64,000 bases of DNA from Streptomyces sp. AM 2-1-1 (GTDB taxonomy: Bacteria; Actinomycetota; Actinomycetes; Streptomycetales; Streptomycetaceae). Positions 42,842 to 51,741 of the stretch are shown piece after piece. The position numbers and the translations under genes are program-made. The notes beneath the pieces were generated by a model. That model was not told where the DNA came from. It did no database searches and saw nothing but the letters and a program-made list of their open reading frames with translations. Each line of letters begins with the position of its first letter. Position 1 is the first letter of the stretch. The stretch spans positions 6,714,501 through 6,778,500 of the forward strand of contig NZ_CP119147.1 of NCBI RefSeq assembly GCF_029167645.1, given 5' to 3'.

Positions 42842-43450
42842 TCACGAGCCCGTTCCGGTTCTTCCCCAGTCCGGGCCCACCGACGCCCAGGCCCGGTCCA
42901 GCCGTGCGTGCCGCCGCCGCACCATGGAACGCAAGGCGGTCCGCCGCGCCGTCTCCACGGCTCCGGCCGCCAGCAGGAACGCCCCCGCCCCGGCCAGGCT
43001 CGCGTGGATGCGCGCGGTGATCAGGTCCATCGGGCGCGGGGCGACGGCACCCCGGTCGTCGGTCCATATCCTCACCCGCTCGCCCGGCTCCGTCAGGCGC
43101 GCGCCGACCGGGACCGTGCCGTGCCGTTCACCGCCGTCCGGCGCCCTCCACGTCGCCGTCACGGCCTGCCCGGTCGCGGGTCCCGCACCCCTGCCGGGAT
43201 CACCCGCGGGCGCCTCCGCGCGCGGGGACACACTCAGCACCACCGCGCTCGTCTCCCGGCGGTGCGCGTGCTGCTCCCGGATCAGGTCGCGCAGGGCGGA
43301 GTCGGTGAGCAGACCGCAGAGGCAGCCCGCGGCCGGCGCGAGGAGAACCACGAGGAGGAGGGCCCCCAGCGCCAGCCACGCCTCATGCCGGTCCGTGGCG
43401 CGGCGCAGCGCGTTGCGCCGCCAGCGCCAGACCCCCGAGACCGTACGCAC
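42842..43450 (-). CDS. Rv1733c-family membrane protein
   Basis: Protein of about 202 residues with two membrane helices (LALGALLLVVLLAPAAGCLC and ITARIHASLAGAGAFLLAAG) enclosing an extracellular loop with VTATWRAPDGGERHGTVPVG and GERVRIWTDDRGAV. This matches the Rv1733c family of actinobacterial membrane proteins, of unknown function. GTG 43450 chosen so that the basic RTVSGVWRWRRNALRR precedes helix 1; ATG 43495 would add 15 residues. Confidence 0.8.
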   Translation of the reverse strand: MRTVSGVWRWRRNALRRATDRHEAWLALGALLLVVLLAPAAGCLCGLLTDSALRDLIREQHAHRRETSAVVLSVSPRAEAPAGDPGRGAGPATGQAVTATWRAPDGGERHGTVPVGARLTEPGERVRIWTDDRGAVAPRPMDLITARIHASLAGAGAFLLAAGAVETARRTALRSMVRRRHARLDRAWASVGPDWGRTGTGS

Positions 43451-43583
43451 CGCCCCCGCCCCCTCGTCTCTTCGCCGGTGTGCCGCCGACAGCACCCGGA
43501 CGTGCTCGGGGGAGTGCGGTCAGCGGCCCCACCACTCTCTTGGCCCCCGTGCACCCCGGCCGTCCCCGTCGGCCGCGCGGGAT

Positions 43584-44408
43584 TCACTCCAGAACGCGCA
43601 CCGGGTCCCCGACCCGGATGGTCCCGGTGCCCTCGGGTACGAGGTTCTGGCCGAAGATCAGTTTCGTCCCCGCCCTGCGGTGCCGGGCGAGGGTGCGCAG
43701 CGGCTCCCTGCCCCGTTCGCCCGTCGACTGGTCGGTGGTGGTGACCACGCACCTGCCGCACGGCTTCGCGACACGGAAGGCGACCTCCCCGATCGCGATG
43801 CGCCGCCAGCCGTCCTCCTCCCAGGGGCCGACGCCGTCGACCACGGCGTTGGGGCGGAAGCGGTCCATCGGCAGCGGGCCTTCCTCACGGTGGTCGCCGC
43901 CCGCGATCAGTGCGTTGAGGGCGTCCAGCGAGGCGACCGTGGTCACCAGCAGCGGGTAACCGTCCGCAAGGCTCACGGTCTCGCCCGGCCGCGCGTACGC
44001 CGGGTCGAGGGGCCTGCGGTAGGACGGCGCGTCCTGATGGACGAGCCGGACCTGCGCACCGAGGAGCCCGCGCAGCCACGCGTGGGCGGCCGGCTCCGCC
44101 TCCACCACCTCGGACTTCTTCCCGAACAGCTCGACCACCACGGTGTCCGCCCGCTCCGGTGGCGCCACCCTCAGCGGTTCCCGGCCGGGGGCGGAGAGCT
44201 CCACTCCGCCGTCACCCGCGGGCCGTGCGGAGATCCCCGTCAGGCGGGGCTCCTGACGCTGCGTGAGCGCCGTGCCCGCGTCGTCCACCACCATCCAACG
44301 ACGGTCGCCGGCGAGTCCCCACGGCTCGACGACGGCCTCGTCGACGGTCAGAGCGGCCAGCGACTTGACGGGGTGGACATGGAGGGAGCGCAGAACGGGA
44401 AGGTCCAT
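43584..44408 (-). CDS. MOSC-domain protein
   Basis: Protein of about 274 residues with an N-terminal MOSC beta-barrel (LHVHPVKSLAALTVDEAVVE, GDRRWMVVDDAG) and a C-terminal MOSC domain (MDRFRPNAVVDGVGPWEEDG, then KPCGRCVVTTTDQSTGER, with the conserved Cys likely to ligate molybdenum). Related proteins (YcbX, mARC) reduce N-hydroxylated compounds or carry sulfur. Cytosolic; electron partner not evident. Confidence 0.9.
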   Translation of the reverse strand: MDLPVLRSLHVHPVKSLAALTVDEAVVEPWGLAGDRRWMVVDDAGTALTQRQEPRLTGISARPAGDGGVELSAPGREPLRVAPPERADTVVVELFGKKSEVVEAEPAAHAWLRGLLGAQVRLVHQDAPSYRRPLDPAYARPGETVSLADGYPLLVTTVASLDALNALIAGGDHREEGPLPMDRFRPNAVVDGVGPWEEDGWRRIAIGEVAFRVAKPCGRCVVTTTDQSTGERGREPLRTLARHRRAGTKLIFGQNLVPEGTGTIRVGDPVRVLE

Positions 44409-44486
44409 CCGCTCATTTTGTCAGCATGCCCGGCGTCCCCGTCACCCGCCCGCACATACGGCCGAAGTCGTACCTCCGGCCGCTGG

Positions 44487-45029
44487 TCAGTACCCCCGGC
44501 TCTGGTACGGCCGGTCGTACGGCTCCTCATAGGGAGAGGGCGCCGGGGCGGGGCGGGGTGCGGCCGGACGCATCGCCTCGTAACCGCTGGGCGCGGGACG
44601 CGGCGGCTGCTGCTGATAGCCGCGCGCCGGGGCCTGCTGCGCCGGGAACCCGCGGGCGGGCGTCTGCTGTTGCGGGTATCCGCGGGGCGGGGCGGGCTGC
44701 TGCGGGATGTACGGCGCGGGGGCGTGCTGCAGCTGTGCGGGCTGCATCTGCGCGGGGCGCATCGGGGCCTGCGGCTGGTACGGCTGCGACATCGGCTGCT
44801 GTGGGTAGCCATAAGAGCCGGCGGGCTGGGAAGGAGCAGCGGGAAGGGCCGGCAGGGAGGACGGCAGCGCGGGGAGATAGCTGTTGCCGGTCTCGTAGGC
44901 GGCGGGCACTCGGATCGGTGCGATCTGAGGCGTGCCTCGCTCCGCGACCAGGGAGTCGTAGATCGGAGTGTCGGCGAACGACGGTGCGGCGTAGTAGCCG
45001 CTGCCGTAGCTGGAGCGGGGGGAGGTCAT
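44487..45029 (-). CDS. DUF6643 protein, Pro/Gln-rich
   Basis: Protein of about 180 residues. The first 50 residues look conserved (SSYGSGYYAAPSFADTPIYD, SLVAERGTPQIAPIRVP); the rest is low-complexity Pro/Gln/Ala with repeated ARGF/YP, QQPAP and YQPQAP segments. I recognise it as DUF6643. It has no membrane segment or signal. It is probably intrinsically disordered. AGGTGG lies directly before the ATG. Confidence 0.72.
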   Translation of the reverse strand: MTSPRSSYGSGYYAAPSFADTPIYDSLVAERGTPQIAPIRVPAAYETGNSYLPALPSSLPALPAAPSQPAGSYGYPQQPMSQPYQPQAPMRPAQMQPAQLQHAPAPYIPQQPAPPRGYPQQQTPARGFPAQQAPARGYQQQPPRPAPSGYEAMRPAAPRPAPAPSPYEEPYDRPYQSRGY

Positions 45030-45265
45030 ACCACCTAAGTTAAGCCCACGATGTGCTGGTTGGGGAGGCCGCCCAGAAGGTTGTTTCGCGAGTTGTGCGC
45101 CAGCTGTGTTCCCCAATGCGAGCGAACTTCTCATAAAGGGTCACCATGGGCTGTAGTGATCGTGTAAAGAGCGCTCCCCCGGGTGTCGTAAGGTCCTGCC
45201 GCGTCCCGGTTTGAGGACACGACAGGAACGGGGCGAAGGGCCCCGGAAGCGGCGCCGACCGCGCG
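45030..45265. promoter_or_regulatory. AT-richer leader of the DUF6643 gene
   Basis: This 236-base stretch has lower GC than its surroundings and no biased third codon position. A 35-codon frame on the minus strand (45040-45147) starts ATGGTGACC without a ribosome site and looks non-coding by composition. TTTACA (complement of 45163-45168) is a -35-like element, but no -10 at proper spacing was found. It may be a long 5' leader. Confidence 0.35.
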
Positions 45266-45643
45266 TCAGAAGACCGCGTCGGCCACCGCCGCTCCGGCGA
45301 AGGACAGCCCGACACCCGCCCCCACGGTGAGCACCAGGTAGCCTCCCGCGGTCCCCAGCCGCCGGGCCGAGGTGAGCGTCAGCAGTTCGTACGAGAACGT
45401 CGACCAGGTCGACAGGGCGCCGCAGAAGCCGGTGGCGAGCAGGAGTTGGACCCGGGTCCCCAGGTCCCCGTCGGTCGCGGCGGCGGAGACGAAGCCCAGT
45501 ACCAGTGCGGCCGGCGCGTTGGCGGCGAAGGTGCCCCACGGCAGGGCCGTGTGCAGGCGGTACTTGGCATCCACCCCGATCAGGTAACGCAGTGGCGCCC
45601 CCACCAGGCCGCCGGCGAGGACGAGCAGCCAGTCGACGATCAC
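45266..45643 (-). CDS. crcB: fluoride channel FluC/CrcB, second copy
   Basis: Four-helix fluoride exporter subunit of about 125 residues. GGLVGAPLRYLIGVDAKYRL, GTFAANAPAALVLGF and the signature GFCGALSTWSTFSYELLTL (polar track for fluoride). FluC channels are dual-topology dimers; two tandem genes usually encode oppositely oriented subunits of a heterodimer. GTG 45643 overlaps the stop of the upstream copy (GTGA), indicating translational coupling. Confidence 0.92.
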   Translation of the reverse strand: MIVDWLLVLAGGLVGAPLRYLIGVDAKYRLHTALPWGTFAANAPAALVLGFVSAAATDGDLGTRVQLLLATGFCGALSTWSTFSYELLTLTSARRLGTAGGYLVLTVGAGVGLSFAGAAVADAVF

Positions 45644-46134
45644 GCTTCCTCCGCGGGGTGGCCGGCGCGGCCTTCGTGACCGGGGTGGCCGCCCGTCCCG
45701 AGGAGCGCGTGGGTGGCCAGTGCGCCCACCGTGACGGCGGCCAGGGCGCCCACCACCGTCAGCACCAGGCAGCCGACCGCGTATCCGGGCCGTCCGTCGT
45801 CGAAGAGCTCCCGAACGTCGTCCGTGTAGTGCGAGAACGAGGTGAATCCGCCGAGCAGTCCGGTGCCCAGCAGAGGGCTCACCAGCCGGTGGGTGCCGGG
45901 AAACCTGAGCTTCACGGTGACCATCAGGACCCCTATGAGGAAGCACCCGACGACGTTGACCAGCAGGATCGTCCAGGGGAACGCCGTCGGGGCGTCGGGC
46001 CAGAGGCGTTCGGCCTCCCAGCGGGCGGCCGCCCCGGCGGCGCCACCGATCGCGACGGCTCCGACGACGGAGAGCTGGACCCCGGGATGGTGATCGGGGT
46101 GCGGAAAACGATGCAGGCGCATCTTCGTACTCAT
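45640..46134 (-). CDS. crcB: fluoride channel FluC/CrcB, first copy
   Basis: Four-helix FluC subunit of about 164 residues, longer than its partner due to an N-terminal His-rich MSTKMRLHRFPHPDHHPGVQ and a C-terminal GGHPGHEGRAGHPAEEA tail. Core motifs: GGAAGAAARWEAERL, WTILLVNVVGCFLIG and GLLGGFTSFSHYTDDVREL (fluoride track). It presumably pairs with the overlapping downstream copy and protects against fluoride. I looked for a fluoride riboswitch in 46135-46343 and saw no match to its conserved core. Confidence 0.9.
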   Translation of the reverse strand: MSTKMRLHRFPHPDHHPGVQLSVVGAVAIGGAAGAAARWEAERLWPDAPTAFPWTILLVNVVGCFLIGVLMVTVKLRFPGTHRLVSPLLGTGLLGGFTSFSHYTDDVRELFDDGRPGYAVGCLVLTVVGALAAVTVGALATHALLGTGGHPGHEGRAGHPAEEA

Positions 46135-46343
46135 CCGCCGAGCCTATGGAGCCGCCGGCGCCTTCGGCGTGCGGGGCGCGCGCGTACACGGGGTTGCACC
46201 CGGCCGGGCGAGTATGAGGACGCCCGCAGCGAGATACAGCTACTTATATGCCTGTAATGGGAATTGAGTAGTTCCCTCCGCATGTCGCGCCGCGACGTGC
46301 CTTCGAGGGAGAGCGATCCGCTCTCCGTACCCGGGAGCATGCC

Positions 46344-47306
46344 TTGCCCCTCAACGAGCCGGACGCGGTCCGCCAGCTCGAACGCCGTCAGCCGAGCGCC
46401 TACCTGCTGGCGTCGGTGCGCGGATTCGGCCAGGTCGACCTGCAACCAAGTCTCTGGACCGGGGTCCTCATCCTCGCCGGACTCTGGGCGGCGGGGTGGC
46501 GCATCGGCCTCTTCGCCACCCTCGGCACCCTGATCTCCACCGCCGCCGCCTACGCAGTGCGCGCCGACCGCTCCGGCATCGCCCTCGGCCTCCAGGGCTA
46601 CTGCGGATGCCTCACCGGCATCGCCCTGGTCACCTATCTGGGGCACCACCCCGCCACCTACGTCCTGACCGTCGTCGGCGCCCTCGTGTGCACCCTGCTG
46701 ATGGCGGCTCTCGCCACCCTCCTGACACCCTTCGCGCTCTCCCCGCTCACCGCGCCCTTCTGCCTCGTCTCCGGCGTCATGGTGCTCGGCGCACCGTCGT
46801 TCGCCAGGATCTGGCACGGGGCGCCGAAGGGGGTGTCCAGCACCACGAGCGGGGACACCGGCATCACCTGGGACGACCTGTGGCACGCCTTCTTCACCAA
46901 CGTGTCGCAGATCTTCCTGGTCGACGCGTGGTACGTGGGCCTGATCATGCTCGTCGGCCTCGCCTGCGCCGGCCTGCGCGTCGTCGCGTTCGCGGCCGCC
47001 GGCAGCGTGGTCGGCATCGTCGCGGCGTGGGCGCTGGGCGCCCCCACCTCGCTGATCGCCGAGGGCATCTACGGATACAACGCCGTCCTCGTCGCCATCG
47101 CCGTCGGCGCGGTCTTCCTCGCCCCCACCGTGTGGAACGGCGCCTTCGCGCTCTTCGGCGCGGCCGCCACCACCGGTCTGACGGCCTCGCTCACCTCGCT
47201 CTTCAAACCCTTCGGCGGCCACACCTTCACGTGGCCGTTCATCCTCACGACCTGGGTACTCATGGCCGCGGTTCCCCTGCTACCGCGCTTCCGCAAGAGC
47301 GGCTGA
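46344..47306 (+). CDS. urea transporter (UT family)
   Basis: Channel-type urea transporter of about 320 residues with roughly ten helices in two pseudo-repeats. Typical stretches: GLWAAGWRIGLFATLGTLIS, GIALGLQGYCGCLTGIALVT (first repeat) and SLIAEGIYGYNAVLVAIAVG (second repeat, with the LxxxGIYGYN-type motif). It lets urea in down its gradient. TTG 46344 with GGGAG six bases upstream; ATG 46339 is out of frame. First gene of the urease module and transcribed with it, ureA starting 58 bases on. Confidence 0.9.
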   Translation: MPLNEPDAVRQLERRQPSAYLLASVRGFGQVDLQPSLWTGVLILAGLWAAGWRIGLFATLGTLISTAAAYAVRADRSGIALGLQGYCGCLTGIALVTYLGHHPATYVLTVVGALVCTLLMAALATLLTPFALSPLTAPFCLVSGVMVLGAPSFARIWHGAPKGVSSTTSGDTGITWDDLWHAFFTNVSQIFLVDAWYVGLIMLVGLACAGLRVVAFAAAGSVVGIVAAWALGAPTSLIAEGIYGYNAVLVAIAVGAVFLAPTVWNGAFALFGAAATTGLTASLTSLFKPFGGHTFTWPFILTTWVLMAAVPLLPRFRKSG

Positions 47307-47364
47307 ACCCGCCCGCGCCGTACCCCGGACCCCTCTCCGTCACGCACCCTGGAAGGTACCGACG

Positions 47365-47670
47365 ATGAACCTCGCACCGCGCGAGATCGACAAACTGCTG
47401 GTGTACGTCGTGGCCGACCTGGCCCGCAAACGCCAGGGCCGTGGTCTCAAGCTCAACTACAGCGAGTCCGTGGCCCTGATCTCCGAGGCGATCCTGGAGG
47501 CGGCCCGGGACGGCAAGAGCGTCGCCGACTGCATGGAGCTCGGCCGTCACGTCGTGGGCGAGGCCGACACCATGCCCGGGGTGCGGGAGATGCTCGGCCT
47601 GCTGCAGATCGAGGCGTCGTTCGTGGACGGCACCAAGCTGGTGTCCTGTCACGACCCCATCGGCGGATGA
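47365..47670 (+). CDS. ureA: urease subunit gamma
   Basis: Small structural subunit of about 101 residues, normal length. Diagnostic start MNLAPREIDKLLVYVVADLA, RKRQGRGLKLNYSESVALIS, and the late MPGVREMLGLLQIEASFVDG TK. Assembles with UreB and UreC into the nickel enzyme that hydrolyses urea to ammonia and carbamate. GGAAGG eight bases before the ATG. The next gene overlaps its stop by four bases (ATGA). Confidence 0.97.
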   Translation: MNLAPREIDKLLVYVVADLARKRQGRGLKLNYSESVALISEAILEAARDGKSVADCMELGRHVVGEADTMPGVREMLGLLQIEASFVDGTKLVSCHDPIGG

Positions 47671-48728
47671 CCATGGTGTCCGACCACCGGGTGATCGCCG
47701 TCTGCGGCCACGAGGCCGGGTACGGAACGGCCCTGCGCGACCTCGAAGGCTCCGGCGTCACGGTCGTGTCCGACGGCCGCGAGCTGTACCGGGCCGTCGC
47801 CGGGACGGGACCGGGCGAGGAGCCCGTCTGCGTCGTGCCGATGACCCTGGGGCGGGACGCGCGGCTCGTCGCCGACACCGCCCGGACCCTCCGCGCGCTG
47901 CCGCCGGGCACCGGCCCCCGGGCCCTGCTCGCCGCACCCTTCGGTACGTCCCAGCACCTCGTCGCCTGGCTGCGCGCGGCGGCCGGCCGGGTGCCCGCCG
48001 GCTCCGCGCTGCTCGTCACCGCCCCCGCCGGCGACCCGTTCGACGACGCCGAGTTGCACCGGGTCACGGCCCTGGTCCGCCGGTACGGCAACCACCCCCT
48101 CGTCGAGGTCGCGTTCACCGGCGGCGACCCCGATCCGGCGGAGGGGGTCCGGCGCTGCCTCCTCCTCGGCGCGGACCGGGTGGTGGTCCTGTCGGCCGCC
48201 TTCGCCGTGCCGGACCCGGCGGCCCCCGTCGCACCGGATCTGCCCGGCATCCGCGTCGAGCACGCCGGCCCCCCGGTCTCCCGGACCGCGCTGGCGAGGA
48301 TCCTCGCCGAACGGGCCGTCGACGCCCGACGCCGCTGGTCCGAGCGGAACGACGACGGAATCTCCGCCGGGCTCTCCGCGGCCGACGACCACGGACACGG
48401 CCACACCCACCCCCCGGGCGAGGGCCACGACCACGACGGCCACAGCCACTCCCCGGGCGAGGGCCACGACCACGACGGTCACAGCCACCGGCACAGCCAT
48501 CCTTCGGGCGAGGAGCACGACCACGCCCACGAGCACCCCGGTCACGGTCACACCCACCCCCCGGGTGAGGACCACGCCCACGACCACGGCCACCCGCACG
48601 ACCACCACGGCCACCCGCGCGACCACGACCGCCACCGGCCCGAATCCGGCCACCACCACGGCCCCTCGCATCCGCACCCCGGCACGACCGCCGACGGCGC
48701 GGCCCGACCCGTCAGGAGCTCCGCATGA
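47667..48728 (+). CDS. CbiX/SirB-like chelatase protein with His-rich tail, in urease operon
   Basis: Protein of about 353 residues between ureA and ureB, overlapping both by four bases. Residues 1-230 resemble a CbiX/sirohydrochlorin chelatase half-fold: [58 protein letters not shown] and [20 protein letters not shown], with His in GHEAG and SQH as possible metal ligands. Residues 240-345 are extremely His/Asp-rich (units like [13 protein letters not shown]), as in nickel-storing UreE or HypB tails. No ureE is present in the module. I infer nickel storage or delivery to urease; a tetrapyrrole chelatase role is the alternative. Confidence 0.8.
   Translation: MTMVSDHRVIAVCGHEAGYGTALRDLEGSGVTVVSDGRELYRAVAGTGPGEEPVCVVPMTLGRDARLVADTARTLRALPPGTGPRALLAAPFGTSQHLVAWLRAAAGRVPAGSALLVTAPAGDPFDDAELHRVTALVRRYGNHPLVEVAFTGGDPDPAEGVRRCLLLGADRVVVLSAAFAVPDPAAPVAPDLPGIRVEHAGPPVSRTALARILAERAVDARRRWSERNDDGISAGLSAADDHGHGHTHPPGEGHDHDGHSHSPGEGHDHDGHSHRHSHPSGEEHDHAHEHPGHGHTHPPGEDHAHDHGHPHDHHGHPRDHDRHRPESGHHHGPSHPHPGTTADGAARPVRSSA
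48412..48489 (+). repeat. 39-bp tandem repeat encoding His-rich units
   Basis: Two nearly identical 39-base units (48412-48450 and 48451-48489) each encode [13 protein letters not shown] or H. Degenerate copies continue to about 48,690. The tail length may vary among strains by slippage. Confidence 0.75.
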
Positions 48729-49240
48729 CGTTCCGCCAGAAGTACCTCTACGGCGAGGACCCCGTCGAGATCAACGCGGGGCGCCGGACGGTCAAGCTGA
48801 CCGTCAGCAACACCGGCGACCGCGCGATCCAGATCGGCTCGCACTACCACTTCTTCGAGGTCAACTCGGCGCTGTCGTTCGACCGGCAGAAGGCGCTCGG
48901 CATGCACCTCAACATCCCCGCCGGCACCTCCGTGCGCGTCGAGCCGGGCGGCACCCGCGAGGTGGAGCTCTGCACCTACGCCGGGACGGGCCGCCTCGTC
49001 GGCTTCAGCGGGCTGCTCAACGGCAGCCTCGCCTCCCACCCCGCCCGGGTCGAAGCGGTACGCAAGGCCATCGAGCGCGGATTCGAGGGAGCCGGCCCCC
49101 GCCGCACCTGGGCCGACGACAGCGAGACGCGGTCCAAGGCGACACCGCGGGGCGGCGGCGCCGCGCCGTCCACCGAGAAGGGCGGCCAGGCGGCCGACAA
49201 GCAGGCCAAGTCCAAATCCAAGAAGAAGGGTTCACGCTGA
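48725..49240 (+). CDS. ureB: urease subunit beta with C-terminal extension
   Basis: Structural subunit; 171 residues, compared with about 103 for the family. The core is canonical: [59 protein letters not shown] and [12 protein letters not shown]. The last 50 residues are a polar, Lys-rich tail ending [13 protein letters not shown], of unknown use. ATG 48725 overlaps the His-rich gene's stop (ATGA), and its own stop overlaps ureC (TGATG), so translation is coupled. Confidence 0.95.
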   Translation: MTFRQKYLYGEDPVEINAGRRTVKLTVSNTGDRAIQIGSHYHFFEVNSALSFDRQKALGMHLNIPAGTSVRVEPGGTREVELCTYAGTGRLVGFSGLLNGSLASHPARVEAVRKAIERGFEGAGPRRTWADDSETRSKATPRGGGAAPSTEKGGQAADKQAKSKSKKKGSR

Positions 49241-50964
49241 TGCCCATCCTGCCGCGCAAGCAGTACACCGACATGTTCGGCCCCACCGTCGGTGACCGCT
49301 TCCACCTCGCCGACACCAACCTCGTCGTCGAGGTCGAGAAGGACTTCAGCGAGGGCCAGTACGGCGACGAGGTCCTCTACGGCGGTGGCAAGACCATGCG
49401 CGACGGCATGGCCTCCGACCCGCAGGCCACCAGCGCCCAGGGCGCGCTGGACACCGTCATCACCAACGTCGTCCTCATCGACCCCGTCGTCGGCGTGGTC
49501 AAGTGCGACATCGGCATCAAGAACGGGCTCATCGCGGGCATCGGCAAGTCCGGCAACCCGCAGACCCAGAACAACGTGCACCCCGACCTCATCATCGGCC
49601 CCGGCACCGAAGCCATCGCCGGCGAGCACCTCATCGCCACCGCCGGAGCCATCGACACCCACGTCCACCTGATCGCCCCTCAGCAGGCGGAACAGGCACT
49701 CACCAACGGCATCACCACCCTCATCGGCGGCGGCACCGGACCTTCCGACGGCACCAACGGCACCACCTGCACCCCGGGTCCGTACAACATCGCCCGGTTC
49801 CTGCAGGCGGCGGAGACCTTCCCGGTCAACCTCGGCATCATGGCCAAGGGGAACGGCAGCCTGCCGGAGGCGCTCAACGAGCAGATCGTGGCCGGAGCCT
49901 GCGCCCTCAAGGTGCACGAGGACTGGGGCGCGACCCCGGCCGTCATCGACAACGCCCTCAGCGTCGCCGACCAGCACGACGTCCAGGTCGCCATCCACAC
50001 CGACAGCCTCAACGAGAGCGGATTCTTCGAGGACACCCGCTCCGCGATCGACGGCCGCACCATCCACACCTTCCACAGCGAGGGCGCGGGCGGCGGCCAC
50101 GCCCCCGACATCATGCGTGTGGCGGGCGAGCCGAACGTACTGCCCTCCTCCACCAACCCGACGCTGCCGTACACCAAGAACTCGGTGGACGAACTGCTCG
50201 ACATGGTCATGGTCTGCCACCACCTCAGCCACGACATCCCCGAGGACGTCTCCTTCGCCGACAGCCGGGTCCGCGCCGAGACGATCGCCGCCGAGTCGGT
50301 CCTGCACGACCTCGGCGTGATCAGCATGTTCTCCTCGGACTCGCAGGCGATGGGCCGGGTGGGGGAGTCCGTCACCCGGGCGTTCCAGACCGCCCACCAC
50401 TGCAAGGACAAGCTGGGCACGCTGGAGGGCGACTCCGCCCGCAACGACAACCAGCGGGTGCTGCGCTACCTGGCCAAGGTCACCATCAATCCGGCCATCG
50501 CCACCGGCATCTCCGACCACATCGGTTCGATCGAGAAGGGCAAGCTCGCCGACATCGTGCTCTGGCCCATCCACTCCTTCGGCGCCAAGCCGAAGATGGT
50601 GATCAAGGGCGGCATCATCTCCTGGGCGCAGATGGGCGACCCCAACGCCTCGCTGCCCACGCCGCAGCCGGTGATCTACCGCCCCATGTTCGGGCAGTAC
50701 GGCAAGGCGTTGCAGGCGACGCACGCCACCTTCATGTCGCAGGCCGGCATCGCCGCCGGAGTCCCCGCCGAGCTGGGGCTGGAACGCCTGATCCTGCCGG
50801 TGAGCCGGACGCGGACGATCGGCAAGCACAACATGATCCGCAACGACGCCCTGCCGGACATCAAGGTGGACCCGGAGACCTTCAAGGTCACGCTCAACGG
50901 CAAGGTCGCCACCATCGACCCCGCCCAGGAACTCCCCCTCAACCACCTGTTCTTCCTGGTCTAG
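49240..50964 (+). CDS. ureC: urease subunit alpha (catalytic)
   Basis: Catalytic subunit of 574 residues. Nickel ligands and catalytic residues are intact: [12 protein letters not shown] (His141, His143), the carbamylated lysine [11 protein letters not shown] (Lys224), [11 protein letters not shown] (His253), [17 protein letters not shown] (His279), the mobile flap VCHHLS (Cys326, His327, His328) and [12 protein letters not shown] (Asp367). HVHLIAPQQ differs slightly from the common HIHWICPQQ. It should be fully active once nickel is inserted by UreD/F/G. Confidence 0.97.
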   Translation: MPILPRKQYTDMFGPTVGDRFHLADTNLVVEVEKDFSEGQYGDEVLYGGGKTMRDGMASDPQATSAQGALDTVITNVVLIDPVVGVVKCDIGIKNGLIAGIGKSGNPQTQNNVHPDLIIGPGTEAIAGEHLIATAGAIDTHVHLIAPQQAEQALTNGITTLIGGGTGPSDGTNGTTCTPGPYNIARFLQAAETFPVNLGIMAKGNGSLPEALNEQIVAGACALKVHEDWGATPAVIDNALSVADQHDVQVAIHTDSLNESGFFEDTRSAIDGRTIHTFHSEGAGGGHAPDIMRVAGEPNVLPSSTNPTLPYTKNSVDELLDMVMVCHHLSHDIPEDVSFADSRVRAETIAAESVLHDLGVISMFSSDSQAMGRVGESVTRAFQTAHHCKDKLGTLEGDSARNDNQRVLRYLAKVTINPAIATGISDHIGSIEKGKLADIVLWPIHSFGAKPKMVIKGGIISWAQMGDPNASLPTPQPVIYRPMFGQYGKALQATHATFMSQAGIAAGVPAELGLERLILPVSRTRTIGKHNMIRNDALPDIKVDPETFKVTLNGKVATIDPAQELPLNHLFFLV

Positions 50965-50972
50965 GGCGACGC

Positions 50973-51719
50973 GTGTACCAGGAAGAGGGCGACCCCGCCC
51001 CGATGACGGGGGCGGGGCCCGCGGGCGGCACCCAAGGGCTCGGAATGCTGCTGGTCAGCCTCCAGCTGACCGACTCGGCGTTCCCGAGCGGCTTCTACAC
51101 GCTCTCGCACAGCCTGGAGGGGTACGCGCAGGCCGGGGCGGTCGACGCCGACAGCCTGCCGTCCCTCCTGGCGGACCTGCTGCTGCACGCCGTGGGTCCC
51201 GCCGACGCCACCGCGCTCGCACTCGCCCACCGGGCGACGTGTGCGGGCGACCCGGAGGCCGTCGTCGGGATCGACGAGCACCTGTTCGCCACCAAGCTCG
51301 GACGGGAGATGCGCCAGGCCGCCACCCGGACCGGTCGGCAGCTCCTCGACCTCGGGCAGGAGGTCTTCGACCGTCCCCAGATCGGCGACTACTTCGGCCG
51401 TGTCGTACGCCGGGAAGCTCCCGGCACGCAGGCGGTGGCCGCCGGCGTCATCTACGCGGCGACCGGCGTGCCGGTCCGCCAGGCCGTCGCCTCGGACCTC
51501 TTCGCGTTCTGCGCGAGCTTCGCGGGTGCGGCCCTGCGCCTGCGGCTCACCGACCACCGCAGGGCCCAGACCCTGCTGTGGGGCGTCGCTCCCGTCATCG
51601 GGACCGCCGTCGAGGCCGCGCTGCGCCGCGAACTCGCCGACGTCGGCGCCTCCGCCTTCGCCTCGGACGTCATGTCCGGCCGCCACGAACGGGCCGAGGC
51701 CCGGCTCTTCGCCAGCTGA
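50973..51719 (+). CDS. ureF: urease accessory protein UreF
   Basis: Maturation factor of about 248 residues that joins UreD and UreG in the nickel-insertion complex. UreF signature: LQLTDSAFPSGFYTLSHSLE near the N terminus, then LGREMRQAATRTGRQLLDLG and ASDLFAFCASFAGAALRL, with the C-terminal SGRHERAEARLFAS. GTG 50973 has AGGG six bases upstream; ATG 51003 is an alternative. Begins eight bases after ureC. Confidence 0.93.
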   Translation: MYQEEGDPAPMTGAGPAGGTQGLGMLLVSLQLTDSAFPSGFYTLSHSLEGYAQAGAVDADSLPSLLADLLLHAVGPADATALALAHRATCAGDPEAVVGIDEHLFATKLGREMRQAATRTGRQLLDLGQEVFDRPQIGDYFGRVVRREAPGTQAVAAGVIYAATGVPVRQAVASDLFAFCASFAGAALRLRLTDHRRAQTLLWGVAPVIGTAVEAALRRELADVGASAFASDVMSGRHERAEARLFAS

Positions 51720-51741
51720 CCCCACCACTCACGGAGCACCC

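Noticed and set aside
45040..45147. 35-residue ORF ahead of the DUF6643 gene
   Set aside because: No ribosome site and third codon positions are not GC-rich as in all neighbouring genes.
46240..46275. GlnR box ahead of the urea transporter
   Set aside because: GTAAT-N6-TGAGT only loosely resembles the GTnAC-N6-GnAAC pattern; not strong enough to call.
46135..46343. Fluoride riboswitch upstream of the crcB pair
   Set aside because: I found no match to the conserved riboswitch core on the minus strand.
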